Below are positions 17,970 to 26,736 of a DNA stretch of 64,000 nucleotides, one piece after another. The stretch's first letter is position 1, and the number at the start of each line of letters is the position of its first letter. The notes under the pieces are model-generated. The model worked only from the letters and a program-made list of their open reading frames with translations. It ran no database searches and was not told the origin of the DNA. The position numbers and the translations under genes were made by a program. The stretch comes from Cytophagales bacterium (lineage in GTDB: Bacteria > Bacteroidota > Bacteroidia > Cytophagales > Cyclobacteriaceae): positions 1,488,001 to 1,552,000 of the forward strand of contig JAWPMT010000004.1 of the NCBI GenBank assembly GCA_033344775.1, given 5' to 3'.

Positions 17970-18600
17970 AAGCATTTGGAAAGAGGGCTTTCTGAATACG
18001 GAAACGCTGAACACCCCGAAGATCAACAATTTGTACAGCCAGAAATCACTGCACATTGTCGAACGCTTTAAACGAATGGGCAAGCGAAATTTGTATGGAA
18101 TCGTCATTGGAGCAGTCGTTCTTTTTCTGTATACCCTTTGGGTTAAAATAGCCTGGGTAGGCGCATTCATTGTTTTGTTATTATCATACTTAATCTGGGT
18201 CGGTAAGCGACAAGCGAAAGAATTGGAACATATCCAGTACGGAGCGAGTAGCTATATATACTTGTGTTCCTTTAATCATTGGTTACAAAACGCCATAGAG
18301 GAATACCGACGAATCTACCGCTACATTTACCCTATCTTATTCCTATCAATCATAGTGGGTATGCTCTACGCGGAATTGCCGGGATTCGAAAGCCTTATTA
18401 CACGAATTATGAACGACCCAAATACAACACTTGTCCAGGGCCTGCCTATTTTTTGGATATTACCTATTTCCACCTTCATCATCGCAGCTTTTTTCCTAAG
18501 TGAGTTCCTGTATAAATTCGATCTTAATGCAATTTATGGTGGCATCTTCCGCAAACTGGAAGAATTGCTACAGGATATGGAGGAATTGAGGGAGGGGTAA
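17953..18600 (+). CDS. Membrane protein, possible sigma-factor regulator
   Basis: A 215-residue protein of no family I recognise. An N-terminal cytoplasmic helix (~45 residues) precedes a tight pair of membrane segments (~48-64 and 68-83). A soluble stretch with EYRRIYRYIYP follows, then two more segments (~125-140, 163-182) and a charged C-terminal tail (FRKLEELLQDMEELREG). Overlap with the ECF sigma gene (17 bp) and the N-terminal soluble helix suggest it binds and restrains the sigma factor (inference). It lacks the zinc-finger HxxxCxxC of classical anti-sigma factors. Confidence 0.6.
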   Translation: MERSIESIWKEGFLNTETLNTPKINNLYSQKSLHIVERFKRMGKRNLYGIVIGAVVLFLYTLWVKIAWVGAFIVLLLSYLIWVGKRQAKELEHIQYGASSYIYLCSFNHWLQNAIEEYRRIYRYIYPILFLSIIVGMLYAELPGFESLITRIMNDPNTTLVQGLPIFWILPISTFIIAAFFLSEFLYKFDLNAIYGGIFRKLEELLQDMEELREG

Positions 18601-18656
18601 GCCTTGCCATTACCAGGTTCGACATTGCAAATATCGAACAGCTCATAGTCAGCCTA

Positions 18657-18676
18657 TGCCGGTGTTATCACCGGCA
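18657..18676 (+). terminator. Hairpin after the sigma/membrane-protein pair
   Basis: TGCCGGTG-TTAT-CACCGGCA is a perfect 8-bp GC-rich stem with a 4-base loop, 57 bp after the stop at 18600 and followed by an A/T-rich stretch (AACATTAATTTCTCTT). The missing clean T-run makes it a moderate terminator candidate. Confidence 0.5.
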
Positions 18677-18741
18677 ACATTAATTTCTCTTAACAAAAGT
18701 ATGACTTCCGGGTTCTTTCAGGAGTAAACATTAATTGGAAG

Positions 18742-19134
18742 ATGGGTTGGATGCGACTGGTACTGCGAATAGCTGCGATTTATAATATTGTCTGGGGAGC
18801 CTGGGTGGTCTTTTTCCCGGCACATTTCTTCGAACTGACTGGAATGGAACCACTCAACCACCTTATGATCTGGCAGGGCATGGGCATGGTCATCGGCGTT
18901 TATGGCCTTGGCTACTGGTGGGCAGCCACTGATCCGAGTACGCACTGGCCCATTGTAGCCGTCGGATTTCTGGGGAAGATCTTTGGCCCACTGGGCTTCT
19001 TCTTCAATTATGCGCAAGGCATTGTTCCGTTTGAGTTTTTCTATACCCTGATCACCAACGATTTCATCTGGTGGGTGCCATTCTTCCTCATCCTGAAACA
19101 GTCATGGAAAGAAAATAAAGTCCAGCTGATATGA
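18742..19134 (+). CDS. Small four-helix membrane protein
   Basis: A 130-residue membrane protein with four predicted hydrophobic segments (about 7-24, 42-60, 70-88, 105-120) and several conserved-looking aromatic and glycine residues (NIVWGAWVVFFP; GMGMVIGVYGLGYWWA; GKIFGPLGFFFN). Homologs are common in Bacteroidota and sometimes carry an unsupported peroxide-reductase label; no catalytic cysteine is present here. Its stop overlaps the DoxX-like gene by 4 bp (ATGA), so they form one unit. The function is unknown. Confidence 0.6.
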   Translation: MGWMRLVLRIAAIYNIVWGAWVVFFPAHFFELTGMEPLNHLMIWQGMGMVIGVYGLGYWWAATDPSTHWPIVAVGFLGKIFGPLGFFFNYAQGIVPFEFFYTLITNDFIWWVPFFLILKQSWKENKVQLI

Positions 19135-19496
19135 AGAAAGTCAGTCATTACTTACAAGTCGCCTTCTACCTGTTTGCTGGTGTAAATCACTTCATCAATC
19201 CTGATTTCTATGCCGGATTGATCCCCGACTACTTGCCGTTTCATTCCTTCATCAACTTCGCTAGTGGTGTCATTGAGATCGCATTGGGACTCGGATTACT
19301 GCTTTCTGCTACGAAGAAATTTTCCGCATACAGCATCATCCTTATGTTGATTGCCTTCATTCCTTCTCATGTTTATTTCATCCAGATTGGCGGATGCATT
19401 GAAGACGGATTATGTACGACAATGACAGTGGCCTGGGTTCGATTAGTGGTCATTCATCCGTTACTTATCCTCTGGGCCTGGTCGGCAAGGAAGTGA
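19131..19496 (+). CDS. DoxX-like membrane protein
   Basis: A 121-residue, four-helix inner-membrane protein of the DoxX/DoxD-like group: YLFAGVNHFINPDFY at the end of helix 1, then a glycine-rich helix (GVIEIALGLGLLL) and PSHVYFIQIGG. The family is linked to respiratory-chain or redox functions but the reaction is not defined. It is coupled by ATGA overlap to the preceding small membrane protein. Its stop codon abuts the stop of the convergent permease gene with no intervening base (TGA then TCA). Confidence 0.7.
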   Translation: MKKVSHYLQVAFYLFAGVNHFINPDFYAGLIPDYLPFHSFINFASGVIEIALGLGLLLSATKKFSAYSIILMLIAFIPSHVYFIQIGGCIEDGLCTTMTVAWVRLVVIHPLLILWAWSARK

Positions 19497-21893
19497 TCAC
19501 TCGTAGCGTAGGCTTTTGACAGGATTCGCCTGAATTACCCTGAGGGTATTGACGGTCAAGGTCAAAAAGACAATCAACAAGCCGACGACTCCTGCTATGG
19601 CCAGATTAGTCCAGCTGAAAGTCACTCGATAGGCATATCCTTCGAGCCAATTGGTGGTAAGCAACCATGCGATGGCTCCTCCGATGAGAAAAGCCCAGCA
19701 ATAGGTATAGACAAATTCTCGAACCAAAACCCAAAGCAGATCCGGCATATCGGCACCAAGCACTTTTCTCATTCCTATTTCCTTGGTACGTCGGTTAGCT
19801 GTATGAGCAATCAAGCCGAGTAGACCAAGACACGCAATAAAAATGATCAGGAAAGAACCCAAAATTAGGAGTTGATACAAACGATACTCGTTTTTCAACA
19901 TGTCATTTATCTCCGACTGAAATAAATTGTATGAAAATGGAAGATTAGCTCCATGTTTTTGAGCTATTTCATCAATTCGAGCCAATGTCTCTTGAAAATT
20001 ACTTTCCGAAATGCGAGCCAGGATCAACCTCACGGTAGCTTTAGAATAGCCCAAAGTCATCGCCTGCTGTGGTACCAGCGCAGAAGACATGCTAAAGTTT
20101 TCTACCACGCCGATTACCTTTCTCTCCACCTCGTCACTGACTCCAAACTTTAATCGTGCCCCAAGACTTTCTTCAGGTGCAAACCCCATCTTCTCTGCCA
20201 AAAAGCGATTGATGATGACCCCTGTATAATCGTCATCACGTTTTGACAATCGGCGGCCAGCAATCAATTCTAATTGTGTCGTTTCAATAAAACCTTCCGT
20301 AATACCAATGGTCTGCGAAGGATTGGAAACGAATTCACCTTCGGCATTTTGGATCATATAGGTAAATTCATTCAATCCTGTTCTGGGAGACTCGTCCATC
20401 ATCGATAGACTCTCAATCCCTGATTCCTGACGTAAATCATTGGTAAATGCGTCGATATTCTTCCATAATTGTCGCTCCTTGACTGGAATTATCACCAGGT
20501 TAGTTGGCTCAAAACCCAAATCCCGATCTTTCACATGATTGATCTGATCTACCACGACCAATGTACCTCCAATCAACACCACAGCAATCATTTGCTGCCC
20601 CAACACAAATAATTTTCTTATTGCGAACGGTCCTTTTTTAGGAGATTCCTTTTTCAAATGACTCCAACGAAAGCGCGATTCGATGATTGCGGGATACAGA
20701 CTGGACAGCAAGCCACAAACCGTCCCAATTCCAAAGACAATCAGAATTGAAATGGGACGTTCAAGAAATTCGATTGGAGCGATACCCGCAGCAAGACTGG
20801 TAACGACTGGATTGAATGCAGATAGTAGTGATATCGCAAGTAAACTTGCTGACCACCCTATGACCAGAGATTCTATCACCCGATACTTGATCAATTGCCC
20901 CATGTTTGCTCCAAGCAACTTTTTAATGCCCACCTCTTTTTGACGCTGGTAGGATTGACTTAGCGTCAGATTCATGTAATTGAAACAACCCACCAGCAAC
21001 AGAAATACGCCAATTGAAGCAAAGACGATCAGTTCTCCACTATTGCCATGAGGAAAAGGTTCCCAGATATAGGGTTCCCATAAATAGATTTCTTTTAGTG
21101 GCTGGATGATGATTTTTGCTGTCCCATTGAGTTCGTCAAATGTAGGCTTCATGTATTTCGTAAAGAAAGGATCCCAATTCTGATAAATGTCGTCAGGGTG
21201 GAACTCTGGCACCGTCCGAATGTAGGTCATCACGTGACTTCCATACCACCAAATCTCACCTTGTGGGTTGTTGAAAAAAGTGGTGTACGATACCAATACC
21301 TCAAAATCAAAATAGGTTGGTTGTTGATGATCCTTAAAAACACCTGTAATCTCGACCTGGCTCTGATTTTCCAATTCTATCGAGTTCCCTATTACGTCCA
21401 ATGAGTTGAATAGCTTCCTGGCCATGGTCTCGGACACGATGGCCGTTTTAGGATGTTTTAAGGCGTCGCTACCCCCTGAAATCATGGGAATTTCAAAGAC
21501 TTTCAGAAAGTTGGAATCAGCCGCAAACAATCGCTCACTAAGAATTTGCTTTTCCCCTGTTTGTAAATAACCCGTATGTATGGTGAGTCCATTGTAGCCT
21601 GCAATTTTTGTAGCGGCCAACACCCCAGGAAATTCTTGCTGGAGCAAAGGTGCCATTGGCCGTGGATTGTTGGCATAAGTATCACGATGACCATTGATCA
21701 CATAATCGGATGATATCCGATAGATCTGATCTGCATGTTCGATATGTTGATCATAGCTCAATTGTATCCTTAGAAAATCATAGATCAGAAATGAAAAACT
21801 GATCCCGATAGTAAGTCCGATTAGGTTGATGAGCATATAATTGATCTCTCGTTGGAGTTTTCGAAAGACGATTTTTAATTCTTTGAGTAACAT
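19497..21893 (-). CDS. ABC transporter permease, MacB/FtsX type
   Basis: A 798-residue protein with the duplicated Bacteroidota FtsX architecture: TM1 (~20-40), a large periplasmic MacB_PCD domain, a three-helix FtsX block (~285-420, including RQKEVGIKKLLGA), then a second TM (~430), a second periplasmic domain and a final FtsX block (~680-790, TKEIGMRKVLGADMPDLLW). The paired GxxKxLGA motifs are coupling helices for an ATPase, which is not encoded nearby. These permeases export peptides or lipids or drive envelope mechanotransduction. No PadR gene adjoins this copy, and the prefix domain seen in the paralog at 43560 is absent. Confidence 0.88.
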   Translation of the reverse strand: MLLKELKIVFRKLQREINYMLINLIGLTIGISFSFLIYDFLRIQLSYDQHIEHADQIYRISSDYVINGHRDTYANNPRPMAPLLQQEFPGVLAATKIAGYNGLTIHTGYLQTGEKQILSERLFAADSNFLKVFEIPMISGGSDALKHPKTAIVSETMARKLFNSLDVIGNSIELENQSQVEITGVFKDHQQPTYFDFEVLVSYTTFFNNPQGEIWWYGSHVMTYIRTVPEFHPDDIYQNWDPFFTKYMKPTFDELNGTAKIIIQPLKEIYLWEPYIWEPFPHGNSGELIVFASIGVFLLLVGCFNYMNLTLSQSYQRQKEVGIKKLLGANMGQLIKYRVIESLVIGWSASLLAISLLSAFNPVVTSLAAGIAPIEFLERPISILIVFGIGTVCGLLSSLYPAIIESRFRWSHLKKESPKKGPFAIRKLFVLGQQMIAVVLIGGTLVVVDQINHVKDRDLGFEPTNLVIIPVKERQLWKNIDAFTNDLRQESGIESLSMMDESPRTGLNEFTYMIQNAEGEFVSNPSQTIGITEGFIETTQLELIAGRRLSKRDDDYTGVIINRFLAEKMGFAPEESLGARLKFGVSDEVERKVIGVVENFSMSSALVPQQAMTLGYSKATVRLILARISESNFQETLARIDEIAQKHGANLPFSYNLFQSEINDMLKNEYRLYQLLILGSFLIIFIACLGLLGLIAHTANRRTKEIGMRKVLGADMPDLLWVLVREFVYTYCWAFLIGGAIAWLLTTNWLEGYAYRVTFSWTNLAIAGVVGLLIVFLTLTVNTLRVIQANPVKSLRYE

Positions 21894-22157
21894 AATTCGT
21901 GATTGACCAAATGGGTTCTGAGGTCAAAAGAAGGGTCAAAAATCACGGAAAACGACTTAAAAATAATTTGAGACGAATTAAAATGGATCAATACGAACGA
22001 TGAATTGGTTGTAGAAATGGAGGTTCGACATTGAATATAGACTATCGAAGATATGTCTAAGAAAGCGCGCAAAGAGATACACTTCGCCGACCGCTGGTCT
22101 TTTATTGACATCCTACGGAATTTAGGCCAATAAAAACCGGCATGACGCGCTTGTCTA

Positions 22158-23150
22158 TTATTCTGTTAATTGCGTCTTAAAAGCCTTGGGGGTCATCCCA
22201 GTCATTTCTTTGAAGATGCGATTAAAAGTGGCTTTGGAATTGAAACCGGCCTTATAAGCCAATTCCATCAATGTGGCCTTCGGATCAGTATTCGGATCTC
22301 GCATCAATCGCTTGACCTCTTCTACTCGATGTTCATTGATCACCTCATTGAAATTCCTACCGAGAGAAGTGCTAAAAAAGCCTGAAAGTGCGGCAGACTT
22401 AATGTGCATTTTATTGGATAATTCCTGTAAAGTAAGGTCTGGAATCACGAAAACCTTTTCTTGTTGGAGTAATACGTTTAGCCTCCGCTGCAGCTCTTCC
22501 TCAAAATTTGAGGCGCCTTCTTTCTCCAAATGCAGGGTCCAACTTTCTCTTCTGAACGGCCCGTGGATCGAAAAGCTGAACAAGCCCAGTAGATACATCC
22601 CTGTCCCTCCATAAAAAACTGACATCAACACCTGATAATCAACCGGAATCAAGGGCAATAACAGTCTCAAGGCAAAAATCATTAGCAGCCCAAAGAAAGC
22701 CCACGAAGCGTAGGCAGGTTGAACGGCTTGTTGAAAGATCCGGGAACGGAATTGCCGATAGAGCTCAACTAATGACAACAGGATATAGGGTATCAATTGT
22801 AGAAATGCCACCGCAGCCAACCATCGTTCTAATGATACAATCTCCAACCAATGTGCGGCTCCCCATATGATCGGAACCAAAAAATGCAAAGCTAAGAGTG
22901 GATACCAACGTACTATTTGAAGGCTTTGACGCGTATACAAGTAAAAAGCAGGCCAAATGACCAATGTAGCTACTTCTCTTAAAAGCAAATCGGACTCAAT
23001 GGTAACCAGCCCCAAAGCTAACAAACCAACAGCAAGCCATAAGCCTTGTCGGAATTGCCGGATCAGAACAAGCAGCCCAGCAAAGCAAAGACAACATCCG
23101 TAACCGAATGTCAACAATTGACCCAAGGGTATTTCCAGTGGCTGAACCAT
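22158..23150 (-). CDS. AraC-family regulator with membrane N-terminus
   Basis: A 330-residue regulator. About 200 N-terminal residues form six or seven membrane segments. The C-terminal ~110 residues are an AraC-type double helix-turn-helix (LTLQELSNKMHIKSAALSGF; LMELAYKAGFNSKATFNRIF; TGMTPKAFKTQL). In this class a membrane sensor is joined directly to the DNA-binding module. It is one of four such proteins in the window. It is divergent from the YdeP-type oxidoreductase gene at 23237 and could control it (inference from position). Confidence 0.85.
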   Translation of the reverse strand: MVQPLEIPLGQLLTFGYGCCLCFAGLLVLIRQFRQGLWLAVGLLALGLVTIESDLLLREVATLVIWPAFYLYTRQSLQIVRWYPLLALHFLVPIIWGAAHWLEIVSLERWLAAVAFLQLIPYILLSLVELYRQFRSRIFQQAVQPAYASWAFFGLLMIFALRLLLPLIPVDYQVLMSVFYGGTGMYLLGLFSFSIHGPFRRESWTLHLEKEGASNFEEELQRRLNVLLQQEKVFVIPDLTLQELSNKMHIKSAALSGFFSTSLGRNFNEVINEHRVEEVKRLMRDPNTDPKATLMELAYKAGFNSKATFNRIFKEMTGMTPKAFKTQLTE

Positions 23151-23236
23151 AATCGAACTTAAGAAGAAATTACCAACTTCGACAGGCTCAGTTTACCCAG
23201 ACCATAAGTAGAATGATTTTTTGGTAACTTGTCCTC

Positions 23237-25528
23237 ATGCGGAACATATCGGCTACCGGACAGATCAAAAAGGAAACACCGAAGGTCAAAGAACCTGCAG
23301 AGGCAGCAGCCGGCATAGGTGGGATCACAGCGGCAATACATCATCTTAACAAGGAATTAGGACTGCCTTCTGCCCTATCGACGCTTTCAAAAATGAACCA
23401 GCAGGGAGGCTTTGATTGTCCCGGATGTGCCTGGCCCGACCCGGACGATCGCTCTAAGCTGGGCGAATACTGTGAAAATGGCGCAAAAGCCATCGCGGAA
23501 GAAGCCACAGAGCACCGGGTGGATGAAGCTTTTTTTGCCCAACATACTGTAGAAGAAATATCACAATGGGATGACTATACCATTGGAAAAAGTGGTCGGA
23601 TTACCCGGCCATTTGTCTTAAAGCCGAACTCGATTCATTATGAACCCATTACGTGGCAATCGGCATTTGATCTGATCGGTGATCAGCTTCATGGCCTTGA
23701 CCATCCTGATGAAGCCATTTTCTACACTTCCGGACGGTCTAGTAATGAAGCGGCATTCTTGTATGGCCTGCTCGCCCGGCAATTGGGTACCAACAACATG
23801 CCTGATTGCAGCAACATGTGTCATGAGTCGAGTGGTGTTGCACTCAAAGCCACACTGGGCATCGGTAAAGGATCAGTGACCTTGGATGACTTTCCGCAAG
23901 CAGAAGTGATCATCATCATGGGTCAAAATCCAGGCACCAATCACCCTCGAATGTTGAGCGCTTTAGAAAAGTGCAAACAAAATGGCGGAAAGATCATCTC
24001 AATCAATCCGCTGGAGGAAGCCGGGCTGGTCCGCTTCAAGAATCCACAAAAAATGAACGGTCTTATCGGCAATGGAACGCCATTGACAGATCTGCACCTC
24101 CCGGTGAAAATCAATGAGGACGTCAATCTGCTTCACCTGCTGATGAAGGGGCTTTTGGATCAGGAAACGCAGCAAGGTGATGTTTTAGACCAGGAGTTTA
24201 TTAAGAAGAAAACCACTGGTTTTGAGACTTTTAAAACAGACCTGGGAAAATATGATGCGGAGCAATTACTGGGACGAACTGGCTTGACTCAACCGCAATT
24301 GGATCAAGCTATTGACCTACTGGCCAAGCCTAAAAAAATCATCGTTTGCTGGGCCATGGGGTTGACGCAACACGAAAATGCGGTGGACAACATCAAAGCT
24401 TGTGTGAACCTGCTCCTCATGAAAGGAAGTATCGGAAAGGCGGGAGCTGGTACGTGCCCGGTGCGTGGGCACAGCAATGTGCAAGGTGATCGCACGGTTG
24501 GAATCATGAGTAAAGTCTCTCCTGCTTTGAATGAAGCACTGCAAAAGGAATTTCAATTCCAGGCGCCAAACAACGAAGGTTTGGATACTGTAGCTGCGAT
24601 TCAAGCCATGCACAAAGGAAAAGCCAGGGTCTTCATCAGTCTGGGGGGTAATTTCGGTTCTGCTGCTTCAGACACATATTTCACAGCTCAAGCTTTACAA
24701 AACTGCGACCTGACCGTCAGCATCAGTACGAAACTCAATCGAACACATCTGATGGCTGGAAAAACGAGTTTGATCTTGCCAACCCTGGGACGTTCTGAGA
24801 AAGATCAACATGAAACCCAACCTCGGTTCGTCACGGTGGAAAACAGCATGGGCAGGGTGCATCGATCCGCAGGTGTCCGTGAACCAGCCAGTGATCAGCT
24901 GATGAGTGAGCCTGAAATCGTTGCAGGCATCGGGCAGGCAGTATTCGGAGACGAAGGCCCCGTGAATTGGACTGAATTAGGACATGACTATGACCTTATC
25001 CGCGAAAAGATCGAGAATGTAATTGCTGGATTTGATGACTACCAGTTAAAATCCGCAGGCAAAGGGTTTGACTTACCGAACAATGCACGGATTGCCGATT
25101 TCACAGCCTTACCGGAAGGAAAAGCGCAATTTTCAGTTTGTGAGCCATCCAGTATTTCCTTGCAGCAAGATGAATTTGTGCTGATGACCATCCGTTCGCA
25201 CGACCAGTTCAACACGACCATTTATGGCATGGATGATCGCTACCGGGGCATTTACAACGCCCGGCGAATTGTGATGATAAACCCTGAGGACATGCAGGAA
25301 AAAGGATTACAACAAGGGGAACTGATTGACCTAACGAGTCACTATGAGCATGTGGAACGAAGAGCAGAATCCTTCATGGTTTTTCCTTACAAAATCCCAC
25401 GTCAGAACCTGGCGGCATACTTTCCCGAAACCAATGTCCTGGTCCCTATTGATCAGTTTGCACGAGGTAGTCGTACACCGATCAGCAAGTCGATTGTGGT
25501 GAGGATCGAAAAACGAAATACCCCATGA
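23237..25528 (+). CDS. FdhF/YdeP-family molybdopterin oxidoreductase
   Basis: A 763-residue molybdenum enzyme of the formate dehydrogenase-H/YdeP group. The N-terminal CPGCAWPDPD (C61, C64) replaces the four-cysteine Fe-S motif of classical FdhF. Further markers are FYTSGRSSNEAAFLYGLLAR, a potential metal-site SNMCHESSG near residues 194-202, MGQNPGTNHPRM, and the C-terminal molydopterin-binding domain from ~640 (RSHDQFNTTIYGMDDRYRG). It binds a bis-MGD cofactor; the natural substrate of this branch is not known, though YdeP itself is tied to acid resistance. Its stop overlaps the cREC gene by 4 bp. Confidence 0.88.
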   Translation: MRNISATGQIKKETPKVKEPAEAAAGIGGITAAIHHLNKELGLPSALSTLSKMNQQGGFDCPGCAWPDPDDRSKLGEYCENGAKAIAEEATEHRVDEAFFAQHTVEEISQWDDYTIGKSGRITRPFVLKPNSIHYEPITWQSAFDLIGDQLHGLDHPDEAIFYTSGRSSNEAAFLYGLLARQLGTNNMPDCSNMCHESSGVALKATLGIGKGSVTLDDFPQAEVIIIMGQNPGTNHPRMLSALEKCKQNGGKIISINPLEEAGLVRFKNPQKMNGLIGNGTPLTDLHLPVKINEDVNLLHLLMKGLLDQETQQGDVLDQEFIKKKTTGFETFKTDLGKYDAEQLLGRTGLTQPQLDQAIDLLAKPKKIIVCWAMGLTQHENAVDNIKACVNLLLMKGSIGKAGAGTCPVRGHSNVQGDRTVGIMSKVSPALNEALQKEFQFQAPNNEGLDTVAAIQAMHKGKARVFISLGGNFGSAASDTYFTAQALQNCDLTVSISTKLNRTHLMAGKTSLILPTLGRSEKDQHETQPRFVTVENSMGRVHRSAGVREPASDQLMSEPEIVAGIGQAVFGDEGPVNWTELGHDYDLIREKIENVIAGFDDYQLKSAGKGFDLPNNARIADFTALPEGKAQFSVCEPSSISLQQDEFVLMTIRSHDQFNTTIYGMDDRYRGIYNARRIVMINPEDMQEKGLQQGELIDLTSHYEHVERRAESFMVFPYKIPRQNLAAYFPETNVLVPIDQFARGSRTPISKSIVVRIEKRNTP

Positions 25529-25863
25529 AAAAACTATTCTTAGATGATTTAAGAAGCGTTGATATGGTCTATGACCCATCCATGGAACGCGAATTCGATA
25601 TTGTTAGAACTTACCATGATTTCGTTCAATACATCAAAGCGAATGGTCTTCCTGATTTCATCAGTTTTGACAATGATCTAGGGTTAGATGAAAATGGAGA
25701 AGTGGCTCCGGACGGATATGCTGCCGCGAAATGGTTGGTCTATGAATCGGAATTGGATTTGCGAAACCTTGAATTTAAAGTACACTCCGCCAATCCTGTA
25801 GCGGCGGAACAGATCAAAGGACTGCTGACTAATTACATCAATCACTTAAATAGCAAGGCTTAA
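25525..25863 (+). CDS. Cyclic-phosphate processing receiver-like (cREC) protein
   Basis: A 112-residue stand-alone domain matching the cREC family, a receiver-fold variant predicted to process cyclic phosphates. Visible landmarks are KKLFLDDLR at the N-terminus, PDFISFDNDLG at residues 43-53 and GYAAAKWLV followed by FKVHSANPVAAEQIKGLL. Conserved acidic residues replace the phosphoacceptor arrangement of true receivers (family knowledge). It starts inside the stop of the YdeP-type gene (ATGA). The biochemical link between the two is unknown. Confidence 0.75.
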   Translation: MKKLFLDDLRSVDMVYDPSMEREFDIVRTYHDFVQYIKANGLPDFISFDNDLGLDENGEVAPDGYAAAKWLVYESELDLRNLEFKVHSANPVAAEQIKGLLTNYINHLNSKA

Positions 25864-25883
25864 CCAGGATCGTCATATATGTC

Positions 25884-26552
25884 ATGAACTCCCACCTCTC
25901 CCATACCTCCAAACAAAAGTGCTTCGATATGATCAGTGGAGAGGTAACGCTTGAGGCATTTGAAGAATGGGTCTATACTTCCAGTCTGGAGGACGAGTTA
26001 TCGGAAGAAGATCACCTTGATTTGATCTCTTTCAACTTCAAAAAGAATGGAGCAAAATATGAGCTAATCCAATTGCTCAAGCGGTTTGTTGACCTGGGCG
26101 AATACGAGACACAAAAGATCCGTGGAAAGCTGGAAGCAGCACTCAACAAAGATGAACGTCTCCCTGACTTACTGGCTGAGTTCTACGATTTGCGTTGCCG
26201 GGGTTACGTTTTTCTGGAAGACCTGGGCATGGGATTCGGTTTGTCGATTGAAGCGCCGCCGAAGCACTATGATCAAACCTGGGAGGAACTGTCCAGGGAG
26301 GAGCAGGACAATATCATCGCAGGTTTTTACCCGGAATTAGACGAATGCCTCAAGGACGCAATCTATTGGCTGGATTCCGGAAAGATCGTTTTGACCGGTG
26401 AAAAGGAACTGGACAATGACTACTTCCTGGAATACCACGACTATCGCACGGAAGCGGAAAAAAAGTCCCGGCTTTTCAAAGAAGTCCGAAAGAAGTGGTG
26501 GCAATTCTGGAAACCGAAATTGAAGCAAAGTGGGGTTTTTTGGCCGGATTAG
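25884..26552 (+). CDS. Uncharacterised acidic protein
   Basis: A 222-residue soluble protein I do not recognise. It is mainly helical and strongly acidic (SLEDELSEEDHLDLISFNF; LKRFVDLGEYETQKIRGKLE), with a central LEDLGMGFGL segment and an unusual basic/aromatic C-terminus (RKKWWQFWKPKLKQSGVFW) that might bind membrane or a partner. The start at 25884 is 20 bp after the cREC stop, so it probably shares the YdeP-cREC transcript. No catalytic motif is visible. Confidence 0.55.
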   Translation: MNSHLSHTSKQKCFDMISGEVTLEAFEEWVYTSSLEDELSEEDHLDLISFNFKKNGAKYELIQLLKRFVDLGEYETQKIRGKLEAALNKDERLPDLLAEFYDLRCRGYVFLEDLGMGFGLSIEAPPKHYDQTWEELSREEQDNIIAGFYPELDECLKDAIYWLDSGKIVLTGEKELDNDYFLEYHDYRTEAEKKSRLFKEVRKKWWQFWKPKLKQSGVFWPD

Positions 26553-26567
26553 CCCTCAAATACTAAA

Positions 26568-26692
26568 TCAGTCAATTTAAGCGTCATTCCTGCGTAGGCA
26601 GGAATCTCAAAGATTTAAGTGCTAAATGAGTTTGAGATTCCCGAACTTAGTCGGGAATGACGGTTAATAAATTTTGGGCTTAATTTGACTGA
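26568..26692. repeat. MITE-like composite palindrome, 125 bp
   Basis: Outer inverted ends TCAGTCAATTTAAGC (26568-26582) and GCTTAATTTGACTGA (26678-26692) match at 14 of 15 positions. Inside, longer arms run from CGTCATTCC at 26582 to GGAATGACG at 26662; each arm folds on itself (TTCCTGC-GTAG-GCAGGAA; TTCCCGA-ACTTAG-TCGGGAA), and CTCAAA/TTTGAG join them. The result is a three-way cruciform with no coding capacity. It separates the convergent genes ending at 26552 and 26737, so it may also stop transcription from both sides. Confidence 0.75.
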
Positions 26693-26736
26693 TGACAATC
26701 ATATAAGTTCAAGGCACAAACATTGAAACAACGGAA

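Noticed and set aside
22053-22133. A 26-codon plus-strand ORF (MSKKARKEIHFADRWSFIDI...)
   Set aside because: It starts with ATG and has plausible composition, but it has no homology I recognise, no promoter and lies in the leader of the minus-strand permease gene; chance cannot be excluded.
23237-25528. Selenocysteine in the FdhF-like protein
   Set aside because: The reading frame contains no internal TGA, and the CPGCAWP type belongs to the YdeP branch, which does not use selenocysteine.
26568-26692. A tRNA or structured RNA gene at the three-armed palindrome
   Set aside because: Arm lengths and loops do not fit a tRNA, no T-loop (TTCRA) or CCA context is present, and the near-perfect dyad symmetry points to a DNA repeat.
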